Assembly: GCF_001429245.1 (NCBI RefSeq)
Contig: NZ_LMJE01000001.1
Location: 649,048 to 713,047, forward strand
Direction of reading: 5' to 3'
Length of the DNA stretch: 64,000 nucleotides
Source: Rhizobium sp. Root274
GTDB lineage: Bacteria > Pseudomonadota > Alphaproteobacteria > Rhizobiales > Rhizobiaceae
Part shown: positions 1 through 8,540 of the stretch, piece by piece
Numbering within the stretch: position 1 is the stretch's first letter
Layout of the letters: each line of letters starts with the position of its first letter
Translations under genes and position numbers: made by a program
Notes under the pieces: generated by a model
Seen by the model: only the letters and a program-made list of their open reading frames with translations
Told to the model about the DNA's origin: nothing
Database searches by the model: none

Positions 1-570
1 GCGATGAGCCGGATCGAAGATTCCTCTTCCAAGATCTCCAATATCATCGGGGTGATCGACGAGATCGCCTTCCAGACCAATTTGCTGGCGCTCAATGCCG
101 GTGTCGAGGCGGCGCGCGCCGGCGAGGCCGGTCGTGGCTTTGCGGTCGTGGCGCAGGAGGTGCGCGAGCTTGCTCAGCGTTCGGCAAAGGCTGCCAAGGA
201 GATCAAGGACCTGATCCAGAATTCTGCGGCCGAGGTTTCGAGCGGCGTAAAGCTGGTGAGCGACACCGGCGGGGCGCTCCGCACGATTTCGAAGCTGATC
301 GTCGACATCAACGACCATGTCGTGGCCATCTCGACCGCCGCGCGCGAGCAGTCGACCGGTCTTTCGGAAGTGAACGGCGCCGTCAACGGCATGGACCAGA
401 CCACGCAGCAGAATGCCGCCATGGTCGAGGAAAGCAGCGCCGCTGCGGCAACGCTTGCCAGCGAGGCGATGAAGCTGCGCGGCATGATCGGCCAGTTCAA
501 TCTGGGGAGCTCAAACCGTCCTTCGAACGGCTGGAGCAGCCAGCGTCACGAGATGGACCGGGCAGCGTGA
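1..570 (+). CDS. Methyl-accepting chemotaxis protein, C-terminal part (5' end outside window)
   Basis: This is the cytoplasmic signalling end of a chemoreceptor that passes ligand signals to CheA/CheW. The reading frame is open from base 1, so the gene begins upstream and the ATG at base 4 is internal. The conserved hairpin tip is visible ([20 protein letters not shown], then [20 protein letters not shown]), followed by the descending coiled-coil helix ([20 protein letters not shown]) and a short basic, Asn/Ser-rich tail. No CheR/CheB docking pentapeptide is present at the end. The sensor domain and ligand cannot be inferred from this fragment. Confidence 0.93.
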   Translation, partial: AMSRIEDSSSKISNIIGVIDEIAFQTNLLALNAGVEAARAGEAGRGFAVVAQEVRELAQRSAKAAKEIKDLIQNSAAEVSSGVKLVSDTGGALRTISKLIVDINDHVVAISTAAREQSTGLSEVNGAVNGMDQTTQQNAAMVEESSAAAATLASEAMKLRGMIGQFNLGSSNRPSNGWSSQRHEMDRAA

Positions 571-616
571 GTGTGAGCCGGCCGCCCCGGTTTCCGGCTG
601 TGGACGCGGCACCGCT

Positions 617-1684
617 TTATGCCGGTGCGCCTGACGGCTGCTGTGCCGCGATACGCGCCGTCGACTGGCGCGGAATGAGCTGAAAGCCGAGATCGACCAG
701 GGTGGGCGGCTGCCGCCCACCGCCGGTCGCCCGAATGAGCATGTCGGCGGCACGGTAGCCGATCTCGTAGCGCGGCAGCCTGACCGAGGTGAGCGAGGGA
801 TAGGCGACGCCGGCATAATCGAAGTCATTGAAGCCGCAGATGCCGAAGTCCTGCGGGATGCGAAGCCCCTTGCGCTGGCATTCGAACAGCGCTCCGAGCG
901 CCAGATCGTCACTATGGCAGAAGGCGGCATCGGCATCCGGGCAGGCACTCAGCAGGCGTTCGAGCAGATGGGCGCCGAGCCCAACGCTGGTATAGCTGTC
1001 GATGGAGAGGACAAGGGCCTGATCGAAGAGGCCTTCTGCCTCCATCACAGCCTTATAGCCCTCCAGACGGCGCAGCGACCGGCTGTCCCAACCGCCACCG
1101 AGAAGGCCGATGCGCCGATAGCCTTCGTTGATCAGATGCCGGGTCGCCGCTTCCGCCGCCATGCGGTGATCAATACCGACGGCCATTTCGGCCGGCGTAC
1201 GGCTGACATCCATGATTTCGACCACCGGACAGGGCGCGCGCTTCAAGAGATCGTCGAGGGCGGGATCATGATGGCGCCCGACATAGATGATGCCGGCCGG
1301 ATTTTGCGAGAAGAAGAAGCGCAGCTTGCGGGCGTCGTCCTCGCCGTCATTGCCGGGATTGGCATACTGGATGCGCAGGTCGGTTGCGCGCACCCTGTCT
1401 TCGATGCCGCGCATGACGGCGATGAAGGCGTAGCTTGTGAGGCCGGGGGTCAACACGCCGATCAGGCCGCTGTCCTTGCTGGCGAGCGCCCGGGCAGCCA
1501 TATCGGGCACATAGCCCATCTGTTCGACGACCCTGAGGATCGTCTCACGCAAAGCCGGAGAGACCTTTTCAGGATCCCGCAAGGCGCGCGACACAGTAAT
1601 GGCGCTGACGCCGGCGGCCAGGGCCACATCTGACAGGGTGACTTTTTCCTGGCGGTGACGCCGCCTTTTGGTGCTTGGAATCAT
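617..1684 (-). CDS. LacI/GntR-family transcriptional regulator
   Basis: This is a 355-residue repressor of the LacI family. An N-terminal lambda-repressor-like helix-turn-helix (VTLSDVALAAGVSAITVSRA, about residues 15-35) is followed by the hinge and a periplasmic-binding-protein-like effector domain (for example LIGVLTPGLTSYAFIAVMRGIE and GICGFNDFDYAGVAYPSLTSVRLP). The sequence resembles gluconate-type (GntR) repressors, so a sugar-acid effector is likely but not shown. The ATG at 1684 gives the usual compact basic lead-in to the HTH. A TTG at 1714 would add ten residues, and neither has a strong ribosome site. No target genes sit next to it in the window; it is convergent with the chemoreceptor gene. 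Confidence 0.9.
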   Translation of the reverse strand: MIPSTKRRRHRQEKVTLSDVALAAGVSAITVSRALRDPEKVSPALRETILRVVEQMGYVPDMAARALASKDSGLIGVLTPGLTSYAFIAVMRGIEDRVRATDLRIQYANPGNDGEDDARKLRFFFSQNPAGIIYVGRHHDPALDDLLKRAPCPVVEIMDVSRTPAEMAVGIDHRMAAEAATRHLINEGYRRIGLLGGGWDSRSLRRLEGYKAVMEAEGLFDQALVLSIDSYTSVGLGAHLLERLLSACPDADAAFCHSDDLALGALFECQRKGLRIPQDFGICGFNDFDYAGVAYPSLTSVRLPRYEIGYRAADMLIRATGGGRQPPTLVDLGFQLIPRQSTARIAAQQPSGAPA

Positions 1685-1985
1685 GCGTGCCACTTTAGCA
1701 AAATCTTCAACCAATGGTAGTTAAAGGAGCAGATGCGTCAACACCGAACATGTCAATTGCACCAATAAAGCTTATTCTTAAATAAACAGCAGTGCAATGT
1801 GTTGCGGCAAAAGCGCCGAGGGATCGCAGAAGGCTCTTTGTTGTTCTATACAACTATGAGTGGGATCTACGACTTGGCGTTCTGCGGCGAGCGGATCCCT
1901 TTGCCGTCGCGAAAGTCTGTAGCCGGGGTTGCAGTCTGGCACCGACTTTACCCAACCGTATCGCCCTTATCGCACAGCCACAACG
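1685..1985. other. Intergenic region without a gene
   Basis: The stretch between the LacI-family gene and the tRNA-Pro terminator is AT-richer than its surroundings around 1690-1800 and must hold the repressor's promoter. I see no clear operator palindrome and no convincing coding frame; open frames here run straight through the tRNA. Confidence 0.5.
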
Positions 1986-2011
1986 AAAAAACCCCGCCGA
2001 AGCGGGGTTTT
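1986..2011 (-). terminator. Rho-independent terminator of tRNA-Pro
   Basis: Read on the minus strand, a perfect 6-bp GC stem (CCCCGC / GCGGGG) with a four-base loop is followed by a run of six T residues. It lies immediately 3' of the tRNA-Pro gene. Confidence 0.85.
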
Positions 2012-2016
2012 CAAGC

Positions 2017-2093
2017 TGGTCGGAGTGGAGTGATTCGAACACTCGACCCCCACGTCCCGAACGTGGTGCGCTACCAGACTGCGCTACACTCCG
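2017..2093 (-). tRNA. tRNA-Pro (anticodon CGG)
   Basis: A 77-nt cloverleaf on the minus strand with encoded CCA. The acceptor stem CGGAGTG pairs with CACTCCG, the anticodon loop is TTCGGGA (anticodon CGG) and the T-loop is GTTCGAATC. It is followed by a strong terminator. Confidence 0.96.
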
Positions 2094-2108
2094 TGACCAG
2101 CGGCGCCT

Positions 2109-2136
2109 CTATAGACCAGCGATTTTACGAGTACAA
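2109..2136 (-). promoter_or_regulatory. Putative sigma-70 promoter of tRNA-Pro
   Basis: On the minus strand a TTGTAC box (2131-2136) and a CTATAG box (2109-2114) are separated by 16 bases and lie about 16 bases upstream of the mature tRNA 5' end. This is a pattern match only. Confidence 0.4.
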
Positions 2137-2508
2137 GCGGGGACGTGACAAAATCGCGACGGAAAGGCGAATTTTTTCTGCCGCTTGAGGAAAGCCTCTG
2201 TTTTCCAAGCGTTTGCCGGGTCAGCCTATGGCAGTTCCCCCTGAGACCCGAGCCTTCAAACAGGCGTCGCGTCACATGACCAGGCGCTCGCTTCTCCACA
2301 GGCAACGCCTCAAGGATCCCCTGGCGGAACATTTGACGGGGCCTGTCGTTGCGCAGACGCATCAGGCAGAAATTTTGCGGTGTGTGACCATCGCGAACAA
2401 TTTCCCCTGACGGCTTTTGCCGATAAGGCAGGTGGGGAACGCGCGACCGGCAGCGCACCACAAAGTGTAGCCGGAATATGCTTATTCATGGTGCAAGGGG
2501 CAGTAGAG
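2137..2508. other. Intergenic region without a supported gene
   Basis: This lies between the tRNA-Pro promoter and the lipoprotein start. Open frames on both strands look like shadows and have no family resemblance. It should contain the promoter for the lipoprotein gene. Confidence 0.4.
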
Positions 2509-2925
2509 ATGATATTCCGCAACATGGTGACGGCAGGCCTTGTGGCTGCCTTCGGACTGGCAGCCGCAGGCTGCACGACGACAGGGGTGGCGAAGAACCT
2601 GGTCGAAGCGCGCTGGAACGGCCAGCAGGCCGGCGCCTTCTTCGCCCGGTTCGGACCGCCTGTGTCCGACGCGGCAGCCGGCAATTCGACGCTCTATACC
2701 TGGCGCGGCGGCAACAGGACCCGCGTGATCCCGGCGACATACGAAGATCTCGGCGGCGGCAAAAAGGGCAAGTTGCTCACCCCGGCGCGCACCCAGTATC
2801 TGCGCTGCGAAGTCCAGCTGACGGTGTCGTCCGACTATGTCATCCGCAGCATCCGCACCGTGGTCGACCGCCCCGGCGTCGATGGCGGCTCCAGCTACTG
2901 CGCCGAATTCCTCGCCTCGGAATAA
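2509..2925 (+). CDS. Small outer-membrane-type lipoprotein, unknown function
   Basis: A 138-residue protein with a type II signal peptide: a short N-region, hydrophobic VTAGLVAAFGLAAA and the lipobox LAAAGC with Cys about residue 22. The mature part contains a motif (FFARFGPPVSDAAAGNSTLY) and a late Cys (SSYCAEFLASE) that could be part of a small folded periplasmic domain. The ATG at 2509 is preferred over an upstream in-frame ATG because it begins the signal peptide directly and is preceded by a purine-rich site. I recognise the type (conserved rhizobial lipoprotein) but not a function. It is followed by a strong terminator and so is probably monocistronic. Confidence 0.85.
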   Translation: MIFRNMVTAGLVAAFGLAAAGCTTTGVAKNLVEARWNGQQAGAFFARFGPPVSDAAAGNSTLYTWRGGNRTRVIPATYEDLGGGKKGKLLTPARTQYLRCEVQLTVSSDYVIRSIRTVVDRPGVDGGSSYCAEFLASE

Positions 2926-2947
2926 ACTCGTCAATCATCAGAGTGAC

Positions 2948-2981
2948 AAAGCCTCCGGTCCATCTGGGCCGGAGGCTTTTT
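2948..2981 (+). terminator. Rho-independent terminator after the lipoprotein gene
   Basis: The stem AAAGCCTCCGG / CCGGAGGCTTT has a ten-base loop and ends in TTTTT. It lies 22 bp downstream of the lipoprotein stop codon. Confidence 0.9.
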
Positions 2982-3365
2982 GTTGGCACGAATACAGGCA
3001 TTGCTGAGGAAGGAAGGGGCCGGCTGCATGCCGGCGACAACCGGTCGGGCTCGCAACGGGAGGACGCCGTGGATGACGCCCTCCCCCGATACGCGAGACT
3101 GAAACCGATGCGCTTCTCGACGCTATACCCTGATGGAAGCGTTATGGTTATAGCGATATCAAGGTTAACAACTTCCCTACGCCGGCCGGATTTTGTGGTT
3201 AATTTTCCGTGACTTGTGATGGAACATGGATACTGGAGAAAGGAGCGCGGTATCTGGTTCAAGCGCGGATGTACGCCTATCCGAACGCCTGGAAATGCGG
3301 GAAAAACTGCGGACATATCCGAATTCCCGCTTGACGATGTTCTTGATATGTTCACATCATCTCAC

Positions 3366-3626
3366 ATGACCCAGGCCCTCGACACTCTTGGAAAAGCGCT
3401 CCGCCACAACATGCTGGTGGTGGCTACCTGTCGCGACTGCGAGCGCCAAGCCCGCTTCCTCGCCCGCGACCTCGCCACCTTTTATGGCCATGGCCGCGAC
3501 CCTTTTTCGCTGAAATTTCGCTGCACCGAATGCAACAAGCACAATTGCAAGATCACGCTGATGGACAATCCCTACGACCGCACGCCCGAGACGATTGTGT
3601 GGCGGCCGGTGAAGGTGAAGCTGTAG
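3366..3626 (+). CDS. Conserved hypothetical protein with two CxxC pairs
   Basis: An 86-residue protein with CRDC near the start and CTEC followed by HNC about 30 residues later, suggesting a small zinc-binding fold. The reading frame stays open back to a GTG at 3216, but the upstream 50 residues look non-conserved, so the ATG at 3366 (MTQALDTLGK) is my choice; there is no clear ribosome site at either. It is the last core gene before the genomic island, whose left attachment repeat starts 78 bp downstream. Function unknown. Confidence 0.6.
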   Translation: MTQALDTLGKALRHNMLVVATCRDCERQARFLARDLATFYGHGRDPFSLKFRCTECNKHNCKITLMDNPYDRTPETIVWRPVKVKL

Positions 3627-3703
3627 GGCATGTGGGCGACTGAGGGAGGCGTTGCGAGATGAAGGGCGGCTGCGACAGAAGGCTGCTTTGGAAAAATGGA
3701 ACC

Positions 3704-3719
3704 GGCTGGGGCGCCAGGA
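3704..3719 (+). repeat. Left attachment-site repeat (attL core)
   Basis: An exact 16-bp copy of the tRNA-Gln 3' end, in the same orientation as the copy at 35801-35816. It lies 116 bp upstream of the integrase start codon. Confidence 0.85.
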
Positions 3720-3835
3720 ACATAATCCAACTTCATCCACAGCCTTGAATTGCCTCAACATATTGCCATTAAATAGCTTTCCGGTCTAGAGGTGTTCCGG
3801 TTTACTGTTCCGGCAAGCTGTTCCGGGAGCTCCTG

Positions 3836-5648
3836 ATGACACGACGATCCAACCTCATTCGACGCGAAGGTGGGACCTACTATGCGCGGATCTACGTGCC
3901 TGCTGATCTTGAAGAGCACTTCCCCAGCGAGGACAAAAAAAGGTGTCCCTCCGCACGAAGGACGAAGCCGTCGCAAAGCGCCGGCTGAACTCCGAGCTTG
4001 GCAAATGGGATGCGCTATTTGACGAGCTCCGCTCGAGGAGAGAGGTCAGCCTAAACGACAAAGCGGTCGCCGTGTGGGAGCACTACGAGGCGACGCTTCA
4101 AAATTACGAGGAAAAGCAGCGGGCTATGCCGACGCCAGAGCAGATCGATGGGGGCTGCAGCAGTTGCATCGCCGAATGGAAATGGGAGAAATCACATCCG
4201 ACGATTTCGCTGGCATGATCAATGCATACACGGACTACTACCTTATGGTGCAGCCCCGATCCGACGACGCAAATTTGCGCACAAGACGTTTGAACTTTCT
4301 GAAGAGAGCGCTGAGTTCCGGCGACGTCAAACCAGCTGCTGCGGCAGCGACAGATTCCTCATCCCGTCATCGGATAATTTTGGACGAGCATTCTGCTGAA
4401 TACCGGGAGTTATGTAGCTTGCTCATTCGGGCAGAGATAGAAGCTCTACAGCGCACGACCGAGCGCGACAACTGTGACTTTACAGGCGTGCCCAAGGATC
4501 CCATTGTGAAGCCCGCTAAGGCGACTGTGCGGGAGGTTGCAGCTCCTGGCGAGGGCATCATGGAGCTATTTGAAGTTTACGCCAAGGAGAACCCCAGGAA
4601 CATCACTGTCGACACGATCAACCAAGCCCGACGCGATATCGGCATATTTGTCCAGCATGTCGGCGCGACCTACCCTGCGACCAAGATTGACAAGAAAGCC
4701 GTACGCGAGTGGAAGGCGCTGTTGATGCTCTATCCGGTGAAGGCGACCGAGACGAAGGCATTCGCTGGCATGAAAATCGCCCAGATCGTCGAGCACAAAA
4801 AAACCGTGGGAAAGCCTTTGCTCACCCCTCGCACTGTCAACCGCTACCTGTCGAGCCTCGGCGCCTTCTGTAGCTGGTTGGTGGCACACGGCTACATCGA
4901 CAGCAATCCGACAGACGGGATGTCGCTCGCCAAGGACAAAAGAAAGAAGGTCTTCCCGTTCACGGTCGAGCAGATGAACGTGCTCTTCAAATCGCCGCTC
5001 TTTACTGGCTGCAAGAGCGATGAAGCGTCTCGCTTCTGGAACAAGCCAGGCACCGTGCTTATCCGCGATCACCGCTACTGGGTGCCTCTGATCATGCTCT
5101 ATTCCGGCGCGCGCCCTGCAGAGATTGCCCAGCTCGCAGTGAAGGACATTCGTCTGGATCAGGAAACCTGGATCATGGACATTACGGAGACGTCAGATGA
5201 AGGCGAAGAAGATCTCAAGAGCCTCAAGACACTCGGGTCGCGCCGCGTCGTGCCGATCCATCCAGAATTAGTGCGGCTAGGCTTTCTGGACTACCTGAAC
5301 GAGGCAAAGAAGGCTGGACACAGCCGCGTGTTTCCATTCGCCACGCGCAATGCACGCGGACAGATGATCGCCGACTTCAGCCGGGAGTTTGGTCGCTATC
5401 TTACCAAGATTGGATTGAAGAAAGGCCGCGGCATTTCTCTCTATTCTTTCCGCCACGGCGCCGTTGATGCTCTCAGGCGAGCTGGCTATCTCGATGACGA
5501 GTTCAACTTCATTTTTGGCCATGGCAATGGCAATCTCGTCACGCGCGGGTATGGGGTACTAGTTCAAAGCGTGTTGGCACAGCGTGTGGAGCTGTTGAAC
5601 GCGATTGCATATCCGGGATTGGAGTTGGGGCATCTAATTGTCAGGTGA
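3836..5648 (+). pseudogene. Tyrosine recombinase/integrase, interrupted by two frameshifts
   Basis: This is a phage-type integrase for an island that uses tRNA-Gln. Coding runs through three frames. Frame one starts at the ATG at 3836 (MTRRSNLIRREGGTYYARIY, a rhizobial DUF6538-like N-terminus) and reaches an A7 tract at 3935-3941. Frame two continues (VSLRTKDEAVAKRRL) to a G5 tract near 4150. Frame three runs to 5648. One extra A and one extra G would restore a single ORF of about 604 codons (EDKKKVSLRT and EQIDGGLQQL). The catalytic domain is intact: Arg in MLYSGARPAEIAQL, the box SLYSFRHGAVDAL and the C-terminal FGHGNGN...RGYG with the tyrosine nucleophile. Both lesions are -1 in homopolymers, so sequencing error is a real alternative to true inactivation. 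Confidence 0.88.
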
Positions 5649-6400
5649 TGGGCAGGCGGCGGAGGCCCCATGAAACTCGTGCGAGCCTCAACGCTAACTG
5701 GGCCACCGATCATCAGATCCGACGGCACATGTTTTTGTTCAGCGAAGATTTTCAGGGCATGGCGACCGGCACCCCAATGACCGCAAGCGAAAGCAGTCAC
5801 TACTGATATTTGTCGCGGGAGATGAACCTCCAGGATGGCTACCGTTAAGAGTGTGCCGGTGGCTCGGGGTCTCGTTAAGTTGGATGCCCATGCAGCCATG
5901 ATACGGTGCTCTTATATCTAAAAATCGGCTTGCGGATGATTGAAGGGCAGCGGCCAAATTCGGCTATGGCGAGAGCCTGCGATGACAAGATGGCCGACCG
6001 CGAACATCAGCCAGTCGTCCTCTCCGAGTTATTCCACGGCATCAACTCTTCGGTCTGGTTCTATCTATGTAGTTTTGACGATGTCATGCAAGTGAGCAAG
6101 CGGGTAGGCGGCATTGAGTTTACACGTTTCGATTAGTGAGGCGCTGTGACCTGAGACCCGGCTTCCGGCCTTGAATTACACCTAAGTTGGGGGCATCTGC
6201 GCGTGACGTATTGAACCGGCTCGTTGAGCAGTTAGTCTGGGGGATGGGGGATGTGCCCGTAACATTTCCGCCATTGCGCACAAGTGCTGGTTTATCTATC
6301 AAGCACTCAACTCAAAGTTCGCCACTCAAATATACGTCTTTGCCATCACGAAGGCGTCGCCTGGGATCACGGATACCGCTCTAAAGAAAGGAGATCCGTA
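5649..6400. other. Gene-free stretch inside the island
   Basis: No convincing gene lies between the integrase and the wzm gene. Short frames exist on both strands (for example 5906-6136 plus and 5564-5899 minus) but show no family signature or ribosome site. It probably holds the promoter of the exporter operon and eroded DNA. Confidence 0.5.
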
Positions 6401-7240
6401 ATGAAAACGGTGAGCTTCCATGCCAAGAATAATGCCGACAAGGGCTTTGTAGATATTGTTCGGGCTATGCTCAGATCCGCGTTCACCAGCGTTTACGCAG
6501 GACGCAGCCTCTGTTTTAAGCAAATCTCTGCCGAGCGGACCAAATCAACTCTGGCACCGATTTGGGACCTTGCGGAGCCGCTGCTGGTCGGCTTAACATT
6601 TGTCATGCTGTATCGCACCAAAACGCTACAGCAACCTGAGCTTGCCGTTCCGTTTGCGCTTTTTGTCATCAGCGGCATCATGGCCTGGCAATCTCTTGTT
6701 GATGCCATCACCATACCGATGAAAGTTATCATCTCTTCCCGTGAGCTTTTACTCAACACTCAAGTCCCACCTGAAGCGCTGATGTGGAGCTGCCTGATCA
6801 GGGCGCTATACAACCTCTTTTTCAAACTGCTGATCGTCTGGGGTTTTGCAATCAGCTATGGCCACTTCAACCTGATCGGGTTCTGTCTGTCAGCCGTCTA
6901 TCTGACCGCGGCAGTCTTCCTCACAGCGTCAATTGGCTTTCTCCTTTCACCATTCAACGCCATAGCCGAGGACACGCTACGTGTCGTCAATCTCATTCTC
7001 CGGCCGATGATGTTCATCAGCGGGGTCGTATTTCCGGTCACTACTATCGGCACCCTTGAAACAATTAACAGCTACAACTTCCTTTTCATACTGATTGAGA
7101 ACTTCCGCAGCCTGCTCTTTCTCAATTTTTTTGCCGATGCATTTCGCATCACCATCGTCACAATAGGGCTCATCACGCTCTTTGCCGTCGGATGGTATGT
7201 ATTTCACACCTCCATGCGCCACGTTTCTGAGAAGGTGTAA
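6401..7240 (+). CDS. wzm: Polysaccharide ABC transporter, permease (Wzm/KpsM type)
   Basis: A 279-residue integral membrane protein of the ABC-2 polysaccharide exporter family. With the next gene it would move a completed, undecaprenyl-linked polysaccharide across the inner membrane. It has about six hydrophobic segments (LVGLTFVMLY, FALFVISGIMAWQSL, LLIVWGFAIS, YLTAAVFLTASIGFLLS, a segment around MMFISGVVFPVT, and ITIVTIGLITLFAVGWYVF) and an N-terminal amphipathic stretch. The ATG at 6401 has a near-ideal site (AAAGGAGATCCGTA). The stop lies 1 bp before the wzt start, so the pair is translationally linked. Family length (about 260-280 residues) fits. Confidence 0.9.
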   Translation: MKTVSFHAKNNADKGFVDIVRAMLRSAFTSVYAGRSLCFKQISAERTKSTLAPIWDLAEPLLVGLTFVMLYRTKTLQQPELAVPFALFVISGIMAWQSLVDAITIPMKVIISSRELLLNTQVPPEALMWSCLIRALYNLFFKLLIVWGFAISYGHFNLIGFCLSAVYLTAAVFLTASIGFLLSPFNAIAEDTLRVVNLILRPMMFISGVVFPVTTIGTLETINSYNFLFILIENFRSLLFLNFFADAFRITIVTIGLITLFAVGWYVFHTSMRHVSEKV

Positions 7241-7241
7241 A

Positions 7242-8540
7242 ATGAAACCGGTCCTGACGGTCGATCAGTTGTTCAAGAAATACTCGAAACGCCAGACAGA
7301 ACACAAGGGTGACTCCTTTAAAGATCTGATCCGCGAAATATTTTTGCTACCCGAGCGTTCAACAGAAAACGCGCTGCGAACGGATGAGTTTTGGGCCGTT
7401 TCTGACGTCTCCTTCACACTTAATCCGGGAGACGCACTGGCTCTGATCGGCAGGAACGGCAGCGGCAAGTCTACGCTGCTCAAGATGCTCAATGGCGTCA
7501 TCAGACCTGACGGCGGAAAAGTGCTTGTTGAAGGGAAAATGCAGGCATTGATCAACCTTGGCGCCGGCTTTGAACGTCGCCTAAGCGGGCGGGAAAATGT
7601 CTTTCACGCAGCCGCACTAATGGGCCTGTCTCGCAAAGAGACCGTTGAAATCCTCCCCGAGATCCTGGCTTTCGCAGATATTGGCGACTTCATCGATAGC
7701 CCAGTGTTCACCTACAGTTCTGGCATGTATGCTCGACTGGGGTTTGCTGTTGCCACCCATCTGCGCCCGGACATCATTCTCATAGACGAGATCCTCGCTG
7801 TTGGGGACAATGCCTTTAAAAACAAATGCTTCGCTAAGATGCACGAATTGAAGAACCGTGGCGTAACAATGGTGCTGGTCTCGCACAGCCATGCAGCAAT
7901 CTCGCAATTCTGCAACAAGGCGCTCTGGCTACACCGAGGAAAGGTAAAGGGGTTCGGGGACTGCGCGCCTATCCTTAAAGACTACCTTAACTTTCTTGAA
8001 GAGGAACCGGATGCCGGCTCCGGCGACAAAAAGCCCAAAAATCAGAAAAAATTAGAAACGAACACACTATACGGCGCCATCCATGATGAACTTGAATTCA
8101 TTGACGACTTACAGTTTCGCATCCTGCAAGACGGAGAAGAAAAAAGTGTGGTCAATGTCAACACGGCAATTACGTTCGAGTACAGATTTGCGCTAAAGGC
8201 GACAACTACGAACCTGAACATTTCAGTTAATATATATCGCGAAGACGGCTTGCTGATAACGACGTTAACGACACTAAATCAACAAATGACAGGAAAGCAC
8301 CATCCAGGGGTCATTGCTCATAAAATCGCCATTGATGACCTAAACATAAACCCGGGAAAATATGTGATCGTCATATCAATCCACGAAGGGCACAGCTATC
8401 TCTTCCGAAACATTGTAGGCCGATTCAAAACCATCAATGGCGAGACCTTAACCTGGGGGCTTGTCAACTTCAGCCACACATACAGCGACAGTGAGAACGC
8501 GAATGACAACCGAAACTCCGCGAGAACGAGGTCATTCTGA
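7242..8540 (+). CDS. wzt: Polysaccharide ABC transporter, ATP-binding subunit (Wzt) with C-terminal binding domain
   Basis: A 432-residue ATPase of the O-antigen exporter. Walker A is GRNGSGKST (about residues 70-78), the signature is YSSGMYARLGFAVA (about 157) and Walker B is IILIDEILAVGD (about 176). An unusual charged segment follows the ATPase (about 265-285), then a beta-rich extension (about residues 285-420, LEFIDDLQFRI ... TFEYRFALKA ... RFKTINGETLTWGLVNFSHT) that corresponds to the Wzt C-terminal carbohydrate-binding domain. In characterised systems this domain recognises the terminal modification of the finished chain. The gene overlaps the FkbM methyltransferase by 38 bp, which makes terminal methylation the natural candidate signal here (inference). 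Confidence 0.9.
   Translation: MKPVLTVDQLFKKYSKRQTEHKGDSFKDLIREIFLLPERSTENALRTDEFWAVSDVSFTLNPGDALALIGRNGSGKSTLLKMLNGVIRPDGGKVLVEGKMQALINLGAGFERRLSGRENVFHAAALMGLSRKETVEILPEILAFADIGDFIDSPVFTYSSGMYARLGFAVATHLRPDIILIDEILAVGDNAFKNKCFAKMHELKNRGVTMVLVSHSHAAISQFCNKALWLHRGKVKGFGDCAPILKDYLNFLEEEPDAGSGDKKPKNQKKLETNTLYGAIHDELEFIDDLQFRILQDGEEKSVVNVNTAITFEYRFALKATTTNLNISVNIYREDGLLITTLTTLNQQMTGKHHPGVIAHKIAIDDLNINPGKYVIVISIHEGHSYLFRNIVGRFKTINGETLTWGLVNFSHTYSDSENANDNRNSARTRSF

Noticed and set aside
914..1633. 239-codon frame antisense to the LacI-family gene
   Set aside because: The opposite strand encodes a clear LacI-family protein; the antisense frame is low-information and GC-driven.
1792..2188. Two overlapping plus-strand open frames of 118 and 129 codons
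   Set aside because: They run through the tRNA-Pro gene and its terminator on the opposite strand and have no family resemblance.
5906..6136. 76-codon plus-strand ORF after the integrase
   Set aside because: No ribosome site, no family, and no neighbour in the same operon; treated as non-coding.
5624..6205. Short similar strings AGTTGGGGCATCT (near 5624) and AGTTGGGGGCATCT (near 6184) as a possible second attachment repeat
   Set aside because: They differ in length by one base, are not linked to a tRNA, and the 16-bp tRNA-Gln repeat explains the boundary far better.
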